DNA of 64,000 bases from Candidatus Tayloriibacteriota bacterium (GTDB lineage Bacteria; Patescibacteria; Paceibacteria; UBA9973; UBA6065): contig JACRJQ010000002.1 of NCBI GenBank assembly GCA_016215405.1, positions 62,001 through 126,000 of the forward strand, read 5' to 3'. This document shows, piece after piece, positions 1 to 8,637 of the stretch (its first letter is position 1; the number at the start of each line of letters is the position of its first letter). The position numbers and the translations under genes were made by a program. A model generated the notes under the pieces. It did no database searches and was not told the origin of the DNA. It saw only the letters and a list, made by a program, of their open reading frames with translations.

Positions 1-118
1 TCCCGCTCTGCCGCGCAAAGGTGACAAGAGAGCCGAGGTCTTTTGGAAAAACGCGAAGCTCGGGCGCGCATTCTTCCACGGCCTCCCTCCACGTCATGAT
101 TTTCTCGGGTGATAGCAT
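1..118 (-). CDS. partial unknown protein cut by the window start
   Basis: An open frame starts with ATG at 118 and runs off the window edge, giving MLSPEKIMTWREAVEECAPE and about 20 further residues. Codon choice (GAG, GTG, GCC, CTC rich) matches the neighbours. It lies just downstream of tRNA-Thr on the same strand. Too little is visible to name a family, and a second ATG eight codons in is an alternative start. Confidence 0.4.
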   Translation of the reverse strand, partial: MLSPEKIMTWREAVEECAPELRVFPKDLGSLVTFARQSG

Positions 119-122
119 AGTG

Positions 123-195
123 AGCCCAGGGATGGACTTGAACCACCGGCCTCCCGCATACGATGCAGGCGCTCTCTCTGCTGAGCTACCTGGGC
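123..195 (-). tRNA. tRNA-Thr (anticodon CGT)
   Basis: A 73-nt cloverleaf folds without gaps: acceptor GCCCAGG/CCTGGGC, D-stem GCTC/GAGC, anticodon stem CCTGC/GCGGG, loop ATCGTAT with anticodon CGT (reads ACG), T-arm GGTGG-TTCAAGT-CCATC, discriminator U. CCA is not encoded. It begins 6 nt after the adenylate kinase stop codon, so it may be co-transcribed with adk. Confidence 0.93.
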
Positions 196-201
196 ATTCC
201 T

Positions 202-846
202 TTAGACTAGCGCATTCACGACACATTGCAAGACATCTTCCGGTTTCTGTCCAGCATCAATGTCTGCTCTCGTCCTAGATGCGTCGCCAAGCGCGTCCAG
301 CGTCTCTCTTAGCGATAGCGAGTGGTCGCGGTATCGCCTCTCGAGATTTTTGGGCTGATCGTCGTCCCGGACCTTCATCTCGCCTCCGCACGCAGGACAT
401 CTACCGCCGACCGCTTCAGATGCCATAAACTGCGTAAGGCACTCGCCGCATATCCTTCTCAGAGATGCTCTGCGGAGGGCTTCTTTGAGGCCAAGGTCGA
501 GAACGATGACCTTGTCAATTCGGATCGAAAGCGAATCGCAGAGCGTCAGAAATAGGCCAACTTCCCCTTTGTATTTCGGAAAGCCGTCAAGAATGACGCC
601 TTTTGCCGCCGTGTCGCGAAGGCTGCGTAGCCTCGACTCGACCACTCTCGCTATGAGCTCAGGAGGATATTCGACGACGGCGTCCAAACAAGCCTTCAGA
701 AGAATTCCGTCAGCTGTGCCCTTCGATATTTCGGATCTCGTTATGTTGCCTACGGAAAGATAGGAATATCCAGTTCGCGCGGACAGCTCGAGCGCGGTCT
801 TCGTCTTGCCGCTCGTTGGCGGGCCATACATGATCACACAGTTCAT
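202..846 (-). CDS. adk: adenylate kinase (zinc-LID type)
   Basis: This 214-residue protein should catalyse ATP + AMP = 2 ADP in the cytoplasm. The P-loop GPPTSGKT is at residues 8-15. The NMP-binding segment carries DGFPK, where the family usually has DGFPR. The LID holds two CxxC pairs (CGEC and CPAC, about residues 133-157), as in zinc-binding adenylate kinases. Length is typical. No ribosome-binding site is obvious before the ATG. A related nucleoside monophosphate kinase is possible, but the LID fits Adk best. Confidence 0.86.
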   Translation of the reverse strand: MNCVIMYGPPTSGKTKTALELSARTGYSYLSVGNITRSEISKGTADGILLKACLDAVVEYPPELIARVVESRLRSLRDTAAKGVILDGFPKYKGEVGLFLTLCDSLSIRIDKVIVLDLGLKEALRRASLRRICGECLTQFMASEAVGGRCPACGGEMKVRDDDQPKNLERRYRDHSLSLRETLDALGDASRTRADIDAGQKPEDVLQCVVNALV

Positions 847-962
847 AAAGAAAAAAGCTTAAGGTTCACGTTCGTACTCCGCAGCAATATAACCACACAA
901 TCTGTAAATTGAACAGGTGCAGCGGCCTGGCGGAATGTCGGTGCTGCGGCAAGCGCAGACGC

Positions 963-2657
963 TTACTTTACTTCCGGGAGCTCTATATAGAACTGACTTC
1001 CCTTTCCTTCGCCTTCGGATTCCGCCCAGATGCGGCCGCCATGAGCCTCCATGATCTGCTTCGCTATAAAGAGGCCGAGGCCGGTGCCGTGGATGTTCGC
1101 CTCGTTCGCGGAAGGCGCCCTCGAGAACTTCTGGAAGAGTTTCGGCATGACGTCTGGCCTGATGCCGACGCCCGTGTCTGCGATTTTAAGGCGTACCGTT
1201 CCCTTCTTCGCGTCTTTCTCGAGAGAGACCGCAAGAGAACCTTCTTTCGTATATTTGACGGAGTTATCGATCGTGTTCATGACCACTTGCTTGAACTTGT
1301 CGGGGTCTGCCTTGATCTTGTATGTCTGACCGTCGTCGATCGAGACGACGAACTTGAGGCCCTTCGCGTCGATATTAGGTTTCTGCTCGTTAACCACCTC
1401 TTTGACCATGTCTTTGAAGTCGATCTCCCTGAGATCGTATTTCATCGTGCCGAGCTCAATGCGGGAGATGTTGAGATAGTCCTCGACGACATTCGCGAGC
1501 GTCTTTACCGACGTGAGTATCGTCTGCACGCCTTCTTTCACGCCTCCTTCTACCTTGCCATAGTCGCCCTCGAGTATGAGAGACGCGTTGCCCCTCATCG
1601 CGGCGAGAGGGCTTCGAAGCTGATGCGTAGCGAACGATACGAATTCCGTCTTCTGTATATCGAGCTCCTTGAGCCTCGCGTTCGCCTTTTCGAGCTGCTC
1701 TTTCTGGGTCTGTATGAGCTCTCGGGCCTCGACCTCTCTCTTGACGCTCTTTACAAGAAGATATCCGAACCCGAGCGAGAGAGCGAGCGTGACTCCGTTA
1801 AGCACTCGGTTAATCGGATTTCTAATGAAGAAAAATTGCGAACCAATGAGTATCACAAGACCGACGACAAGGGCCTGTGCGGCGATAAGTTTTATATTGA
1901 AAGCTTTATATCTTACGATTATATAGGTAAGAAATGCGATAAATATCGTCATTCCGAAGTATCCGTACTGCTCGATAGCGAAAGTATCAGGCTCTGCATC
2001 GAATAAATTGGCGATGCTCGCAATATAGGTCGCCACTGAGAAACATAAAAGGAAAAGAGAGATACCTACGGTAGAGAGGAGTATCTGCTTTTTCTTGGAT
2101 TCCTCCTTCGCCCTCAAATACTCTCTCGCCCCGAATACAACGCACCAGGCGAAAATCATCCCAGCGAGGATGTAGCTCGCATTGATGATGAAGGGGTTTT
2201 CGACAGCGCTACAATTCGGAACATCGAAGCCTTCGAGTGTGAATGTGGTCGCCGACGCGAGCAAGATTGGAGTAAGTAGCAGCCCGAAGACGACCTTCCA
2301 CGCAGCTGAGGCGTCCTTACCCTTTATGAAGGTATATAGAAAATAGAGACTCAGCGCGAAAATACTCGTGAAAAAGATGAACCAATAGGACCATATGAAC
2401 ATGAGCACCCTGCTGTCTATCTGTGTCCACAGCAGGATATCGCCTATGCTCCAAAGGGAGAACATGATCGATATCGTGGCGATGACTTTGGCCGCGATAG
2501 AACCCCTGTTGTGGTAAATAAGGAAAAAGCTCAACAGAAGCGAGACAATAATGGCAGTAAGATGCGAATAGTAGACAAGTACCGGCACCTCACCGGAAAA
2601 AAGGGCGAACTTCAGTGTGCTGTAGATGCTTAGCGAAAGTGCGTCTGCGCAATACAT
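963..2657 (-). CDS. membrane sensor histidine kinase
   Basis: The N-terminal ~300 residues form about nine hydrophobic segments, resembling 7TM-type sensor modules. A short coiled linker follows, then a HisKA domain with H-box SFATHQLRSP (phospho-His about 345), and a HATPase with N-box NTIDNSVKYT, G1 DTGVG, F-box FQKFSRA and G2 GTGLGLF. All catalytic motifs are intact. An upstream in-frame ORF extends to 2726, but it would run through a terminator. I choose the ATG at 2657 (564 aa) because a TATAAT box sits exactly 6 nt before it. No response regulator is adjacent; the nearest CheY-like gene is at 55839. Confidence 0.9.
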   Translation of the reverse strand: MYCADALSLSIYSTLKFALFSGEVPVLVYYSHLTAIIVSLLLSFFLIYHNRGSIAAKVIATISIMFSLWSIGDILLWTQIDSRVLMFIWSYWFIFFTSIFALSLYFLYTFIKGKDASAAWKVVFGLLLTPILLASATTFTLEGFDVPNCSAVENPFIINASYILAGMIFAWCVVFGAREYLRAKEESKKKQILLSTVGISLFLLCFSVATYIASIANLFDAEPDTFAIEQYGYFGMTIFIAFLTYIIVRYKAFNIKLIAAQALVVGLVILIGSQFFFIRNPINRVLNGVTLALSLGFGYLLVKSVKREVEARELIQTQKEQLEKANARLKELDIQKTEFVSFATHQLRSPLAAMRGNASLILEGDYGKVEGGVKEGVQTILTSVKTLANVVEDYLNISRIELGTMKYDLREIDFKDMVKEVVNEQKPNIDAKGLKFVVSIDDGQTYKIKADPDKFKQVVMNTIDNSVKYTKEGSLAVSLEKDAKKGTVRLKIADTGVGIRPDVMPKLFQKFSRAPSANEANIHGTGLGLFIAKQIMEAHGGRIWAESEGEGKGSQFYIELPEVK

Positions 2658-2663
2658 ATGGTC

Positions 2664-2669
2664 ATTATA
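2664..2669 (-). promoter_or_regulatory. -10 box TATAAT, 6 nt before histidine kinase ATG
   Basis: TATAAT followed by GACCAT and then ATG. Transcription would start at or next to the start codon, so the mRNA is probably leaderless. No good -35 element is visible. Confidence 0.65.
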
Positions 2670-2683
2670 CACATAAGACACGC

Positions 2684-2716
2684 AAAAAAAGCGCCGCCTG
2701 TGTGGACAGGCGGCGC
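2684..2716 (-). terminator. rho-independent terminator after the 3-TM protein
   Basis: Perfect 11-bp stem GCGCCGCCTGT/ACAGGCGGCGC followed on the minus strand by seven T. It ends the 2727-3284 gene, directly before the histidine kinase promoter. Confidence 0.9.
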
Positions 2717-2726
2717 GAGGGAACAT

Positions 2727-3284
2727 TCAGATTCTTTCGGCGAGCCACTGTGCCCATTCCGTGTGCTTGAACGGCTGATAAATCAGCCAGTAGAGCGTGC
2801 TCCAGAAGAGCATACTCAGGAGCACAGACGGAACGGTTATCTTGATCGTTGTCTTCATCAGACCGTCCTCTTTTCTGCGAAGAAGCAGGGTCACATAGTC
2901 CGGGTCGAGGTAGTAGATGCTACCGACCCAGAAGATGAGAAGCCGCCTCTTCGTGAACCAGCGGACGAATCTTGCCGTGAACTGATTGTGAGTCAGATTC
3001 TCGTCAGAGAGCGCTCTCGCCTCCTCGATACCAGTGATGTCGACCCCATTTTTCAGGAAGAAATCGCTGATAAGGACGATTGCGATGCACACCATGACGT
3101 AGAGCGGCGTGACAAAGACTATCGCTTTGAGCCATCCGAATTCCGGATCGCCCACGATGAACGCCAGCATTGGCACATCCGTAAAAATCCGAGTTGCCAC
3201 CGTGATAATTCTCTCGGTGACAAAAAATTTCCCTGCTTTGCCGGTTCCCTTGGCAAAAACAAGGAGCTTATCTTTAAGTTGCAA
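2727..3284 (-). CDS. unknown membrane protein, about three spans
   Basis: This 185-residue protein of unknown family has hydrophobic segments around residues 35-75 (MLAFIVG..., IVFVTPLYVMVCIAIVLI) and near 155-170 (VPSVLLSMLFWSTLYWLI), joined by a charged loop. The start appears to be TTG at 3284, with a purine-rich GGGGGA about 7 nt upstream; no ATG lies near. It has its own promoter (3348-3375) and terminator (2684-2716), so it is a single-gene unit. Function cannot be inferred. Confidence 0.7.
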   Translation of the reverse strand: MQLKDKLLVFAKGTGKAGKFFVTERIITVATRIFTDVPMLAFIVGDPEFGWLKAIVFVTPLYVMVCIAIVLISDFFLKNGVDITGIEEARALSDENLTHNQFTARFVRWFTKRRLLIFWVGSIYYLDPDYVTLLLRRKEDGLMKTTIKITVPSVLLSMLFWSTLYWLIYQPFKHTEWAQWLAERI

Positions 3285-3347
3285 GGATCAGTCCCCCGTA
3301 TCTGAGTTGTTCTCGGGACACCGCGGAATGCGGCAGCCTCAAGTTTA

Positions 3348-3375
3348 ATTATAGCATAATTTGTAGTATTGTCAA
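3348..3375 (-). promoter_or_regulatory. promoter TTGACA-N16-TATAAT
   Basis: TTGACA at 3375-3370 and TATAAT at 3353-3348 on the minus strand, spacer 16. It drives the 2727-3284 gene with a leader of about 55 nt and starts right after the speDE terminator. Confidence 0.8.
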
Positions 3376-3403
3376 ATACAAAAGCCGCTTATTCAGCGGC
3401 TTT
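3376..3403 (-). terminator. terminator after speDE fusion
   Basis: Stem AAAGCCGCT/AGCGGCTTT with a GAATA loop, then TTTTG on the minus strand, 12 nt past the stop codon. Confidence 0.75.
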
Positions 3404-3414
3404 ACGCAGCCATT

Positions 3415-4512
3415 CTAGGAACCCTCCTTCGTTGAGTAGAGAAAAGCGTTCTTTTCGCTGAAACTAGGAATCAATACGTCCCTCCTCTCTACGTTGCCGA
3501 ACTCCTCTTCTGCGAGAGTCGTGAGGATCTTTGCCGAGTCGACATACTTTCTCACGACCTTAGACGCTCCTGCCTGCGCGCTGAACCAGCCGCCCTCCTT
3601 AAGAAGCGTTTTCGAGAGCGAAAAGATCTTGGAATAGAATTTCTTCATTTCCTTTTTCGTATCTCCCCTACCTATCGGGTTATCTGTAAGGTCACTTACG
3701 ATGCCGTCGAATTTCTCTCCTCCACGCGCCAAGAGAGTCTCCATGTAGGAAACCGCATCGCCGATGTTGAGATTCACGTTCGGATGAGAGAATATCCTCT
3801 GTCCTAAGTGTTTCTTTGCATAATTTACGACCTCAGGATCAAGATCTACGACGGTTATCTTCGCACCAGGATTCATCTTTAACGCCGTCTCTGCCACATA
3901 TCCATCGCCTCCACCAAGCACGAGAATGTTCCTGTCCTTTGGTAGCATCTTGGCGAGGATCGCTCTGTCGTATGTCTCATGATCGAGGTCAGAAGTCTGC
4001 ACGAGTCCGTCTATCACCATACATCGCCCGTACTTCGTGGTATCAACGATCTGAATGTGCTGAAAAGCTGAATGAATATCTGCGAGCTTTGCAACCACCG
4101 GGATATTCTCATTCTTTCCTGTCGCGTATACCGGCGAAGTGAGGTAGTCCATGGTCACGTACCCCCTCTTTATCTTGTGCGTCTCTGATCGAGAGTGAGA
4201 GAGCGCCTTCTTGAGATAATCGACGGCCTTCTTCGTATCATCTCCGCGACTGCAGCTAAAGACATCGCAAGCGACGTAGTTGTATTCCGGCCAAGTATGG
4301 AAAGACATATGCGACGTCGAGAGGAGGAGGAACCCTGTGATGCCTTGCGGCTCGAACTGATGATAGTAGCTGTGAAGCACCTCCATGTTCGCCTCCTTCG
4401 CGGCCTCGAGCAGCGACTTCTGCCAGAATTCGAGCGAATCGAGCTGGTGCGGATCGCAACCAAAGAAATCGACAGTGTAATGAGCTCCCTTTACTCGCTG
4501 CTTTTTCTTCAT
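3415..4512 (-). CDS. SpeD-SpeE fusion: AdoMet decarboxylase-like plus spermidine synthase-like
   Basis: Residues 1-120 match pyruvoyl-dependent AdoMet decarboxylase (SpeD): predicted pyruvoyl Ser67 in STSHMS, His72 and Glu76 in FHTWPE, Cys87 in DVFSC. Residues 125-365 match spermidine synthase (SpeE): N-terminal strand domain with GRCMVIDGLVQT, SAM-type GGGDGY, and the SDLTDNPIG catalytic loop. Together they would make and use an aminopropyl donor. The residue before the cleavage serine is Thr instead of the usual Glu. SpeD-like proteins of this size can also decarboxylate arginine or ornithine, so the substrate is not certain. The gene follows the Cys-rich membrane protein by 7 nt. Confidence 0.85.
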   Translation of the reverse strand: MKKKQRVKGAHYTVDFFGCDPHQLDSLEFWQKSLLEAAKEANMEVLHSYYHQFEPQGITGFLLLSTSHMSFHTWPEYNYVACDVFSCSRGDDTKKAVDYLKKALSHSRSETHKIKRGYVTMDYLTSPVYATGKNENIPVVAKLADIHSAFQHIQIVDTTKYGRCMVIDGLVQTSDLDHETYDRAILAKMLPKDRNILVLGGGDGYVAETALKMNPGAKITVVDLDPEVVNYAKKHLGQRIFSHPNVNLNIGDAVSYMETLLARGGEKFDGIVSDLTDNPIGRGDTKKEMKKFYSKIFSLSKTLLKEGGWFSAQAGASKVVRKYVDSAKILTTLAEEEFGNVERRDVLIPSFSEKNAFLYSTKEGS

Positions 4513-4519
4513 TTGAAAT

Positions 4520-4930
4520 CTATTTTAATTCCCCCGTTAGCTCGTCATCAGTCGTAGTCGCGGCCTCATTCATCGGCTGAGCCTCCACAGTGATGCACAC
4601 CTCTCCCTCTTCAAGGGACTCCTCGGAACATGAGGTCATATAGCAACCCTCTTCTTCCTGCGAGCATGTCAGCTCGTCACACTCCTCTAGCGGCCCACAC
4701 CTCGGCACATTGTAAGCCATCTTTTCTATTTTCTTGTACGGAGTCAGATCGCATTCCGGGTCAGATTCGCTGCAATCCATAGCGAAGCATGATTCATTGA
4801 ACAGGTCGCAGGAACTCGTACCGTAGATAGTAAAGTCGCGATCGACTATAAAGACTTTGTATTTCCAGACCGAGACACCTATCAATAACAGCACAAATAG
4901 AGCCGTTATAATTTTGGACTTTATATCCAT
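4520..4930 (-). CDS. membrane-anchored acidic Cys-rich protein, unknown
   Basis: This 136-residue protein has one N-terminal membrane segment (IITALFVLLLIGVSVW) and then an acidic domain with ten cysteines spaced through it (SSC, ESC, MDC, PEC, RC, EEC, TC, GC, SC, VC). The arrangement suggests a disulfide-bonded or metal-binding domain outside the membrane, which is an inference. It lies 7 nt upstream of the speDE fusion in the same operon. I do not recognise the family. Confidence 0.65.
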   Translation of the reverse strand: MDIKSKIITALFVLLLIGVSVWKYKVFIVDRDFTIYGTSSCDLFNESCFAMDCSESDPECDLTPYKKIEKMAYNVPRCGPLEECDELTCSQEEEGCYMTSCSEESLEEGEVCITVEAQPMNEAATTTDDELTGELK

Positions 4931-4940
4931 ATTGATAGGG

Positions 4941-4946
4941 ATTATA
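4941..4946 (-). promoter_or_regulatory. -10 box TATAAT, 10 nt before ATG
   Basis: TATAAT, ten bases, then the ATG of the Cys-rich protein. The predicted leader is 0-4 nt. It is the likely promoter of the Cys-rich/speDE operon. Confidence 0.6.
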
Positions 4947-5102
4947 ACCCATTTACATTAAGAGCGCGACGTGATGTGTAAAATCCGCACCACAGTCCTA
5001 AAGGGCCGCAAAAGGACATCACCCCTTTTAAATTGTCAAAAAAAGGGGGGGTAGCAAATCTCGATATAGCGCGCTTTTGTGCTCGATCGCTCGTCGGCCA
5101 GC

Positions 5103-5134
5103 ATAAAAAGAAGGGTCGCCTGCGCGACCCTTCT
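5103..5134 (-). terminator. terminator after ABC exporter
   Basis: Stem AAGGGTCGC/GCGACCCTT followed by CTTTTT on the minus strand, 25 nt past the ABC exporter stop. Confidence 0.85.
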
Positions 5135-5158
5135 GCGTTTTGTCCGATCCTACCCTTT

Positions 5159-6913
5159 TCAGCTCCTCGCCTCCCCTTGCGAGAGCATCTCGCTAAAGAA
5201 CAGCGCTTCGTATTGCGGGACCTTGTTCATGAGGTCCCAGTGCTTGCCCACCGCTACGACCTTTCCATCCTTCACGAAGGCGACTTGGTCAGAGAGGAGC
5301 GCCGTCGTATACCGATGCGCGATAGCGAGCACCGTTATACCCCGCTCTTTGGCGATCTTGCGAATCGCTTCGAGGACCTTGGCCTCGTTCTCGTTGTCGA
5401 GCGCGCTCGTCGCCTCGTCGAGGACGAGAAGCTTCGGGTTCGACATGAGGGCACGCGCTATCGCGATCCTCTGACGCTCTCCCCCCGACACCCTGTCTAT
5501 GGGCTCGCCGAGGCGATGGCTGTCGCAGAGGTCCCCGAGCCTGATATCCCGCAAGAGCCTCTCTTTCGCTTCGAACGGGACATCCTTTGCGTGACCGTTA
5601 AGCGCATAGTCGATGTTCTCTTCGATGGTCATACTAGAGAAGAACAGAGGCTTTTGCTCAACGAGTCCCACGAACCTCCAGAACGACCTCATGTCGAGCG
5701 TCCTCATGTCTCTGCCGCTTACGAGCACCCGTCCATCCCGAGGCCGGAACGCTCCGATCGCCATGTTGGCGATCGTCGTCTTTCCCGACCCTGACGGCCC
5801 CACGAGCGCCGTGATGCTCCCTGGAGACATCTCCAGGGACACGTTGTCGATCGCGGCCCTTCTCTGAAACGACGAGCCGAGATGCCGGTATGAGGCGCTT
5901 TCGATCTTCAGTCCCTCGAAGGAGTCGATTTTTATCGAGCTCTCCGGAGCCGTCTCGAGGGACGGCGTCTCGAAGAACTCGATGAGGGCCATGATGCGGG
6001 ACCATTCTTCCATAAGCGACCTTTGCAGAGCGCCCATCGAGAACATGGAATCGAACGCGGCATACGACCACCCCATCACGACGATGAAGTAGCTCGGCTC
6101 GATCTCCCCCTTTGCCATGAGGCGAAGGGAGATGAAGAGCACGAGCGTCATGCAGGCGAAGCAGAACATGTCGCGCTGCACCAGGGTCCTGGTTATATGG
6201 CCGAGCCACAGCTCCTCGCCCTTCCTGGCGTACTTACCGTATTCCGACCTATAGTCGTCGACGGCCCGTTTGCCTTGATTGGTGAGGATGATGAGCCGCA
6301 TATTCGCCGCCTTCTCCCAGAATTCTGCGCCGATGCGGTTCTCTTCCCTATCGTATTCCTTTACCCTCTCGAATATGTCCCAGTCTATCTTGATGCCCAC
6401 CGCGATGAAGCAGAGGAGGCACAAGAGGACTATGGACGCCACGAGCCAGTGGATGAAGAAGAGGCCGACGGCGGTCACGAAGAGCAAGGAGGCGATAGGC
6501 AAGATATCCGTGAATATCTTGCTTATCGTCCCTCTTACCGCGAGCTCGCCTTTCTCGATGACCTCCCTGCGCCTCTCGCTGCCTTCGGTCACCTGTTCGA
6601 GCGACAGTCCGCAGAGCTTCTTCAAAACGGCGACGTCGAGCCTCTCAAGGAGGCCGTAGCCGATCCTCTTGAAGTTCTCTTTGGTTTGGACGGACCTCAA
6701 GACGATCGCGAAGAGCGTCGCCGCCGTCGCCATCGCCGCGAGGGCGTAGTCGACCATGCCGGTCTTTGTGAACTCATCGGCGATCCGTCCGTAAAGATAC
6801 GGCGCGGCGATCACCATGAGGGGCATGAGAAGCGTCGCCGCCCCTAATACCAAGAATTGCGGTAGAAACGGCAGGCATATCCTGACGATCTTTCTGACGG
6901 TGTGTGGCTTCAC
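5159..6913 (-). CDS. ABC exporter, fused permease-ATPase
   Basis: This 584-residue half-transporter has a six-span N-terminal membrane domain (about residues 1-310) and a nucleotide-binding domain with Walker A GPSGSGKTT, Q-loop VEQKP, signature VSGGERQRIA, Walker B LLVLDEATSALD and switch His in AIAHR. Length is typical for a homodimeric exporter. The start is GTG with AAGGA about 7 nt upstream, one of the few clear Shine-Dalgarno sites here. Substrate cannot be told from sequence. It stands alone between two terminators. Confidence 0.9.
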   Translation of the reverse strand: MKPHTVRKIVRICLPFLPQFLVLGAATLLMPLMVIAAPYLYGRIADEFTKTGMVDYALAAMATAATLFAIVLRSVQTKENFKRIGYGLLERLDVAVLKKLCGLSLEQVTEGSERRREVIEKGELAVRGTISKIFTDILPIASLLFVTAVGLFFIHWLVASIVLLCLLCFIAVGIKIDWDIFERVKEYDREENRIGAEFWEKAANMRLIILTNQGKRAVDDYRSEYGKYARKGEELWLGHITRTLVQRDMFCFACMTLVLFISLRLMAKGEIEPSYFIVVMGWSYAAFDSMFSMGALQRSLMEEWSRIMALIEFFETPSLETAPESSIKIDSFEGLKIESASYRHLGSSFQRRAAIDNVSLEMSPGSITALVGPSGSGKTTIANMAIGAFRPRDGRVLVSGRDMRTLDMRSFWRFVGLVEQKPLFFSSMTIEENIDYALNGHAKDVPFEAKERLLRDIRLGDLCDSHRLGEPIDRVSGGERQRIAIARALMSNPKLLVLDEATSALDNENEAKVLEAIRKIAKERGITVLAIAHRYTTALLSDQVAFVKDGKVVAVGKHWDLMNKVPQYEALFFSEMLSQGEARS

Positions 6914-6961
6914 TCTGGTTCCTTTCGTTGTGCTGGTTGCTGAGCTGAAATGGATTCAAAG

Positions 6962-6986
6962 AACAAAACTGGCCGTGATCGGCCAG
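6962..6986 (-). terminator. terminator after dnaJ
   Basis: Stem CTGGCCG/CGGCCAG, loop ATCA, then TTTTGTT on the minus strand. Confidence 0.8.
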
Positions 6987-7056
6987 GTCTTGTCGGAAAT
7001 TTTTCAATTTCTAATTTCCAGAGGTACTACGCGGGAAAGATGGTCTTTGTTTCCCT

Positions 7057-8139
7057 CTACAACCCCTCTTTCCTGAGCTCCTCGATCTTCTTCCTCGCCT
7101 CCTTGGAGAGCTTGCGCGGCATATCGATATGGACGACGACGAGTATGTCGCCGCGATGAGACTTCGACGCTGGGACGCCTCTGCCTTTGACCCGCAGCAC
7201 CTCGCCCTCGCTCGTGCCCTCGGGGATCTTGAGAGATATGTCTCCGTCGAGGGTTTTGAGCGCGTATTCGGTGCCGAGGAGAGCATCGGTGAGCTTTACC
7301 GAGACCTCAGTCACGAGGTTGTGCCCCTCCTTGCGCCAGATCGCGTGCTTTTTGACGTGCACCCTTATATAGAGGTCGCCCGCCTCTCCGCCCGAGATCG
7401 CCTCGCCGGCGCCAGTAAGCCGCACCATCTCGCCTTGATCTATGCCCGGCGGGACCTTGACCTTTATCTCCTGATTTTTCTTGTGTATGCCCGAGCCGCG
7501 ACAGACAGGACACTTCTCCTCAGGCTCTTTACCCGAGCCGCGACAGGTCGAGCAGGTACGGGTCGTCTGGAACGCGCCGAGGATCGAGCGCTTTATCTCG
7601 GTCACCCTGCCCTGACCGTTGCAGGTCGAGCAGGTCTTCATCTTGGCACCCTTCTTCGCTCCCGAGCCGGAGCATTCCGAGCATGTCGAGGCTTTGTTGA
7701 GCGTGAGGGTCTTCTCGACGCCGAAGATCGATTCCTCGAATGTCAGGTCGATGTCAACCTGTATGTCAGAGCCGCGCGCCGGCCTGCGCGAGCGTCCGCC
7801 GCCGAAGATATCTCCGAACACGTCACCGAGGTCGAACTCAACGCCGCCTTGCCCGAAGCCTCCTTGCTGGAACCCAGAAAAGTCAAAGCCGCCGAAATCG
7901 TTCGGATTGAATCCTGCTCCTCCCATGCCAGGGCCGGCAGAGCCGAATTGGTCGTACTGAGCGCGCTTCTTCTCGTCGCCGAGGACGGAGTACGCTTCGT
8001 TCGCCTCCTTAAATTTCGCGTCGTTGCCCCCTTGCTTGTCCGGATGATGCTCGTGGGCGAGCTTTCGGAACGCCTTCTTTATCTCGTCTTGCGACGCGCC
8101 TTTATCGACTCCGAGTATCTTGTAATAGTCTTTTCCCAT
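7057..8139 (-). CDS. dnaJ: chaperone DnaJ (Hsp40)
   Basis: Co-chaperone that stimulates DnaK ATPase. J-domain with HPD (EHHPDKQGG, about residue 33), Gly/Phe-rich linker (residues 70-105), four zinc repeats CSECSGSG, CSTCNGQG, CSTCRGSG and CPVCRGSG, then the C-terminal substrate-binding domain. Its 360 residues are normal for a type I DnaJ. It is read from its own promoter in the shared region 8140-8245, not from the dnaK transcript. Confidence 0.97.
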   Translation of the reverse strand: MGKDYYKILGVDKGASQDEIKKAFRKLAHEHHPDKQGGNDAKFKEANEAYSVLGDEKKRAQYDQFGSAGPGMGGAGFNPNDFGGFDFSGFQQGGFGQGGVEFDLGDVFGDIFGGGRSRRPARGSDIQVDIDLTFEESIFGVEKTLTLNKASTCSECSGSGAKKGAKMKTCSTCNGQGRVTEIKRSILGAFQTTRTCSTCRGSGKEPEEKCPVCRGSGIHKKNQEIKVKVPPGIDQGEMVRLTGAGEAISGGEAGDLYIRVHVKKHAIWRKEGHNLVTEVSVKLTDALLGTEYALKTLDGDISLKIPEGTSEGEVLRVKGRGVPASKSHRGDILVVVHIDMPRKLSKEARKKIEELRKEGL

Positions 8140-8141
8140 AC

Positions 8142-8169
8142 TTGACTTTTGCTATTATTATGCTATACT
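8142..8169 (+). promoter_or_regulatory. promoter TTGACT-N16-TATACT
   Basis: TTGACT at 8142-8147 and TATACT at 8164-8169. It drives the small gene at 8246. The same AT-rich segment probably holds the divergent dnaJ promoter. Confidence 0.75.
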
Positions 8170-8245
8170 ATACATAGGACTTTAACAAGGGATTGGCTCC
8201 AAAGGAAGCCGCGGTGTTCCCTAACAACTACACCTGACAATCAGC

Positions 8246-8464
8246 ATGAACCTTAAAAAACGTTTCGAATCCCTTAAAGGGAAGCTCGTCTCTGTCTCCT
8301 ACGGTAAGGGGGACTACGTCGAGGCTCGCGTAAACGAGATCGGCGATGACCACGTCGTCATCGGCCGACGCATCGTGACGTTCACATCTATCGAATCGGT
8401 TGTCGATATCTCTCCGGAGAATCAACCATCGTTCTGGACGTGGCTCCGACGCATGTTCGCGTAA
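8246..8464 (+). CDS. small unknown protein
   Basis: This 72-residue soluble protein (start MNLKKRFESLKG) is predicted mostly beta-stranded, with KLVSVSYGKGDYVEARVNEIGDD suggesting a small SH3- or Sm-like barrel. That is a guess from the pattern only. It is divergent from dnaJ, with a near-consensus promoter at 8142-8169 and a terminator at 8479-8541, so it is an independent unit with a leader of about 70 nt. No Shine-Dalgarno site is seen. Confidence 0.65.
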   Translation: MNLKKRFESLKGKLVSVSYGKGDYVEARVNEIGDDHVVIGRRIVTFTSIESVVDISPENQPSFWTWLRRMFA

Positions 8465-8478
8465 GCGAGCACTCGACC

Positions 8479-8541
8479 AAGCAGACACCCTACTCTTCAC
8501 GATCCTCCTGGATCATGAAGAGGCTGGCTGTCTGCTTTTTT
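8479..8541 (+). terminator. long-stem terminator
   Basis: Outer arms AGCAGACA/TGTCTGCT and inner arms around GATCC/GGATC form a long hairpin, followed by TTTTTT. It ends the 8246 gene and faces the 3' end of dnaK. Confidence 0.8.
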
Positions 8542-8637
8542 CGTATCCAAGCTCTCTCTTTTACGTCTTTCCGGCCCGCGAGCCGGAATCCAAGATCATT
8601 TGGTTCCCGGATCGAGTCTGGGAAGACAGAGAGGATA

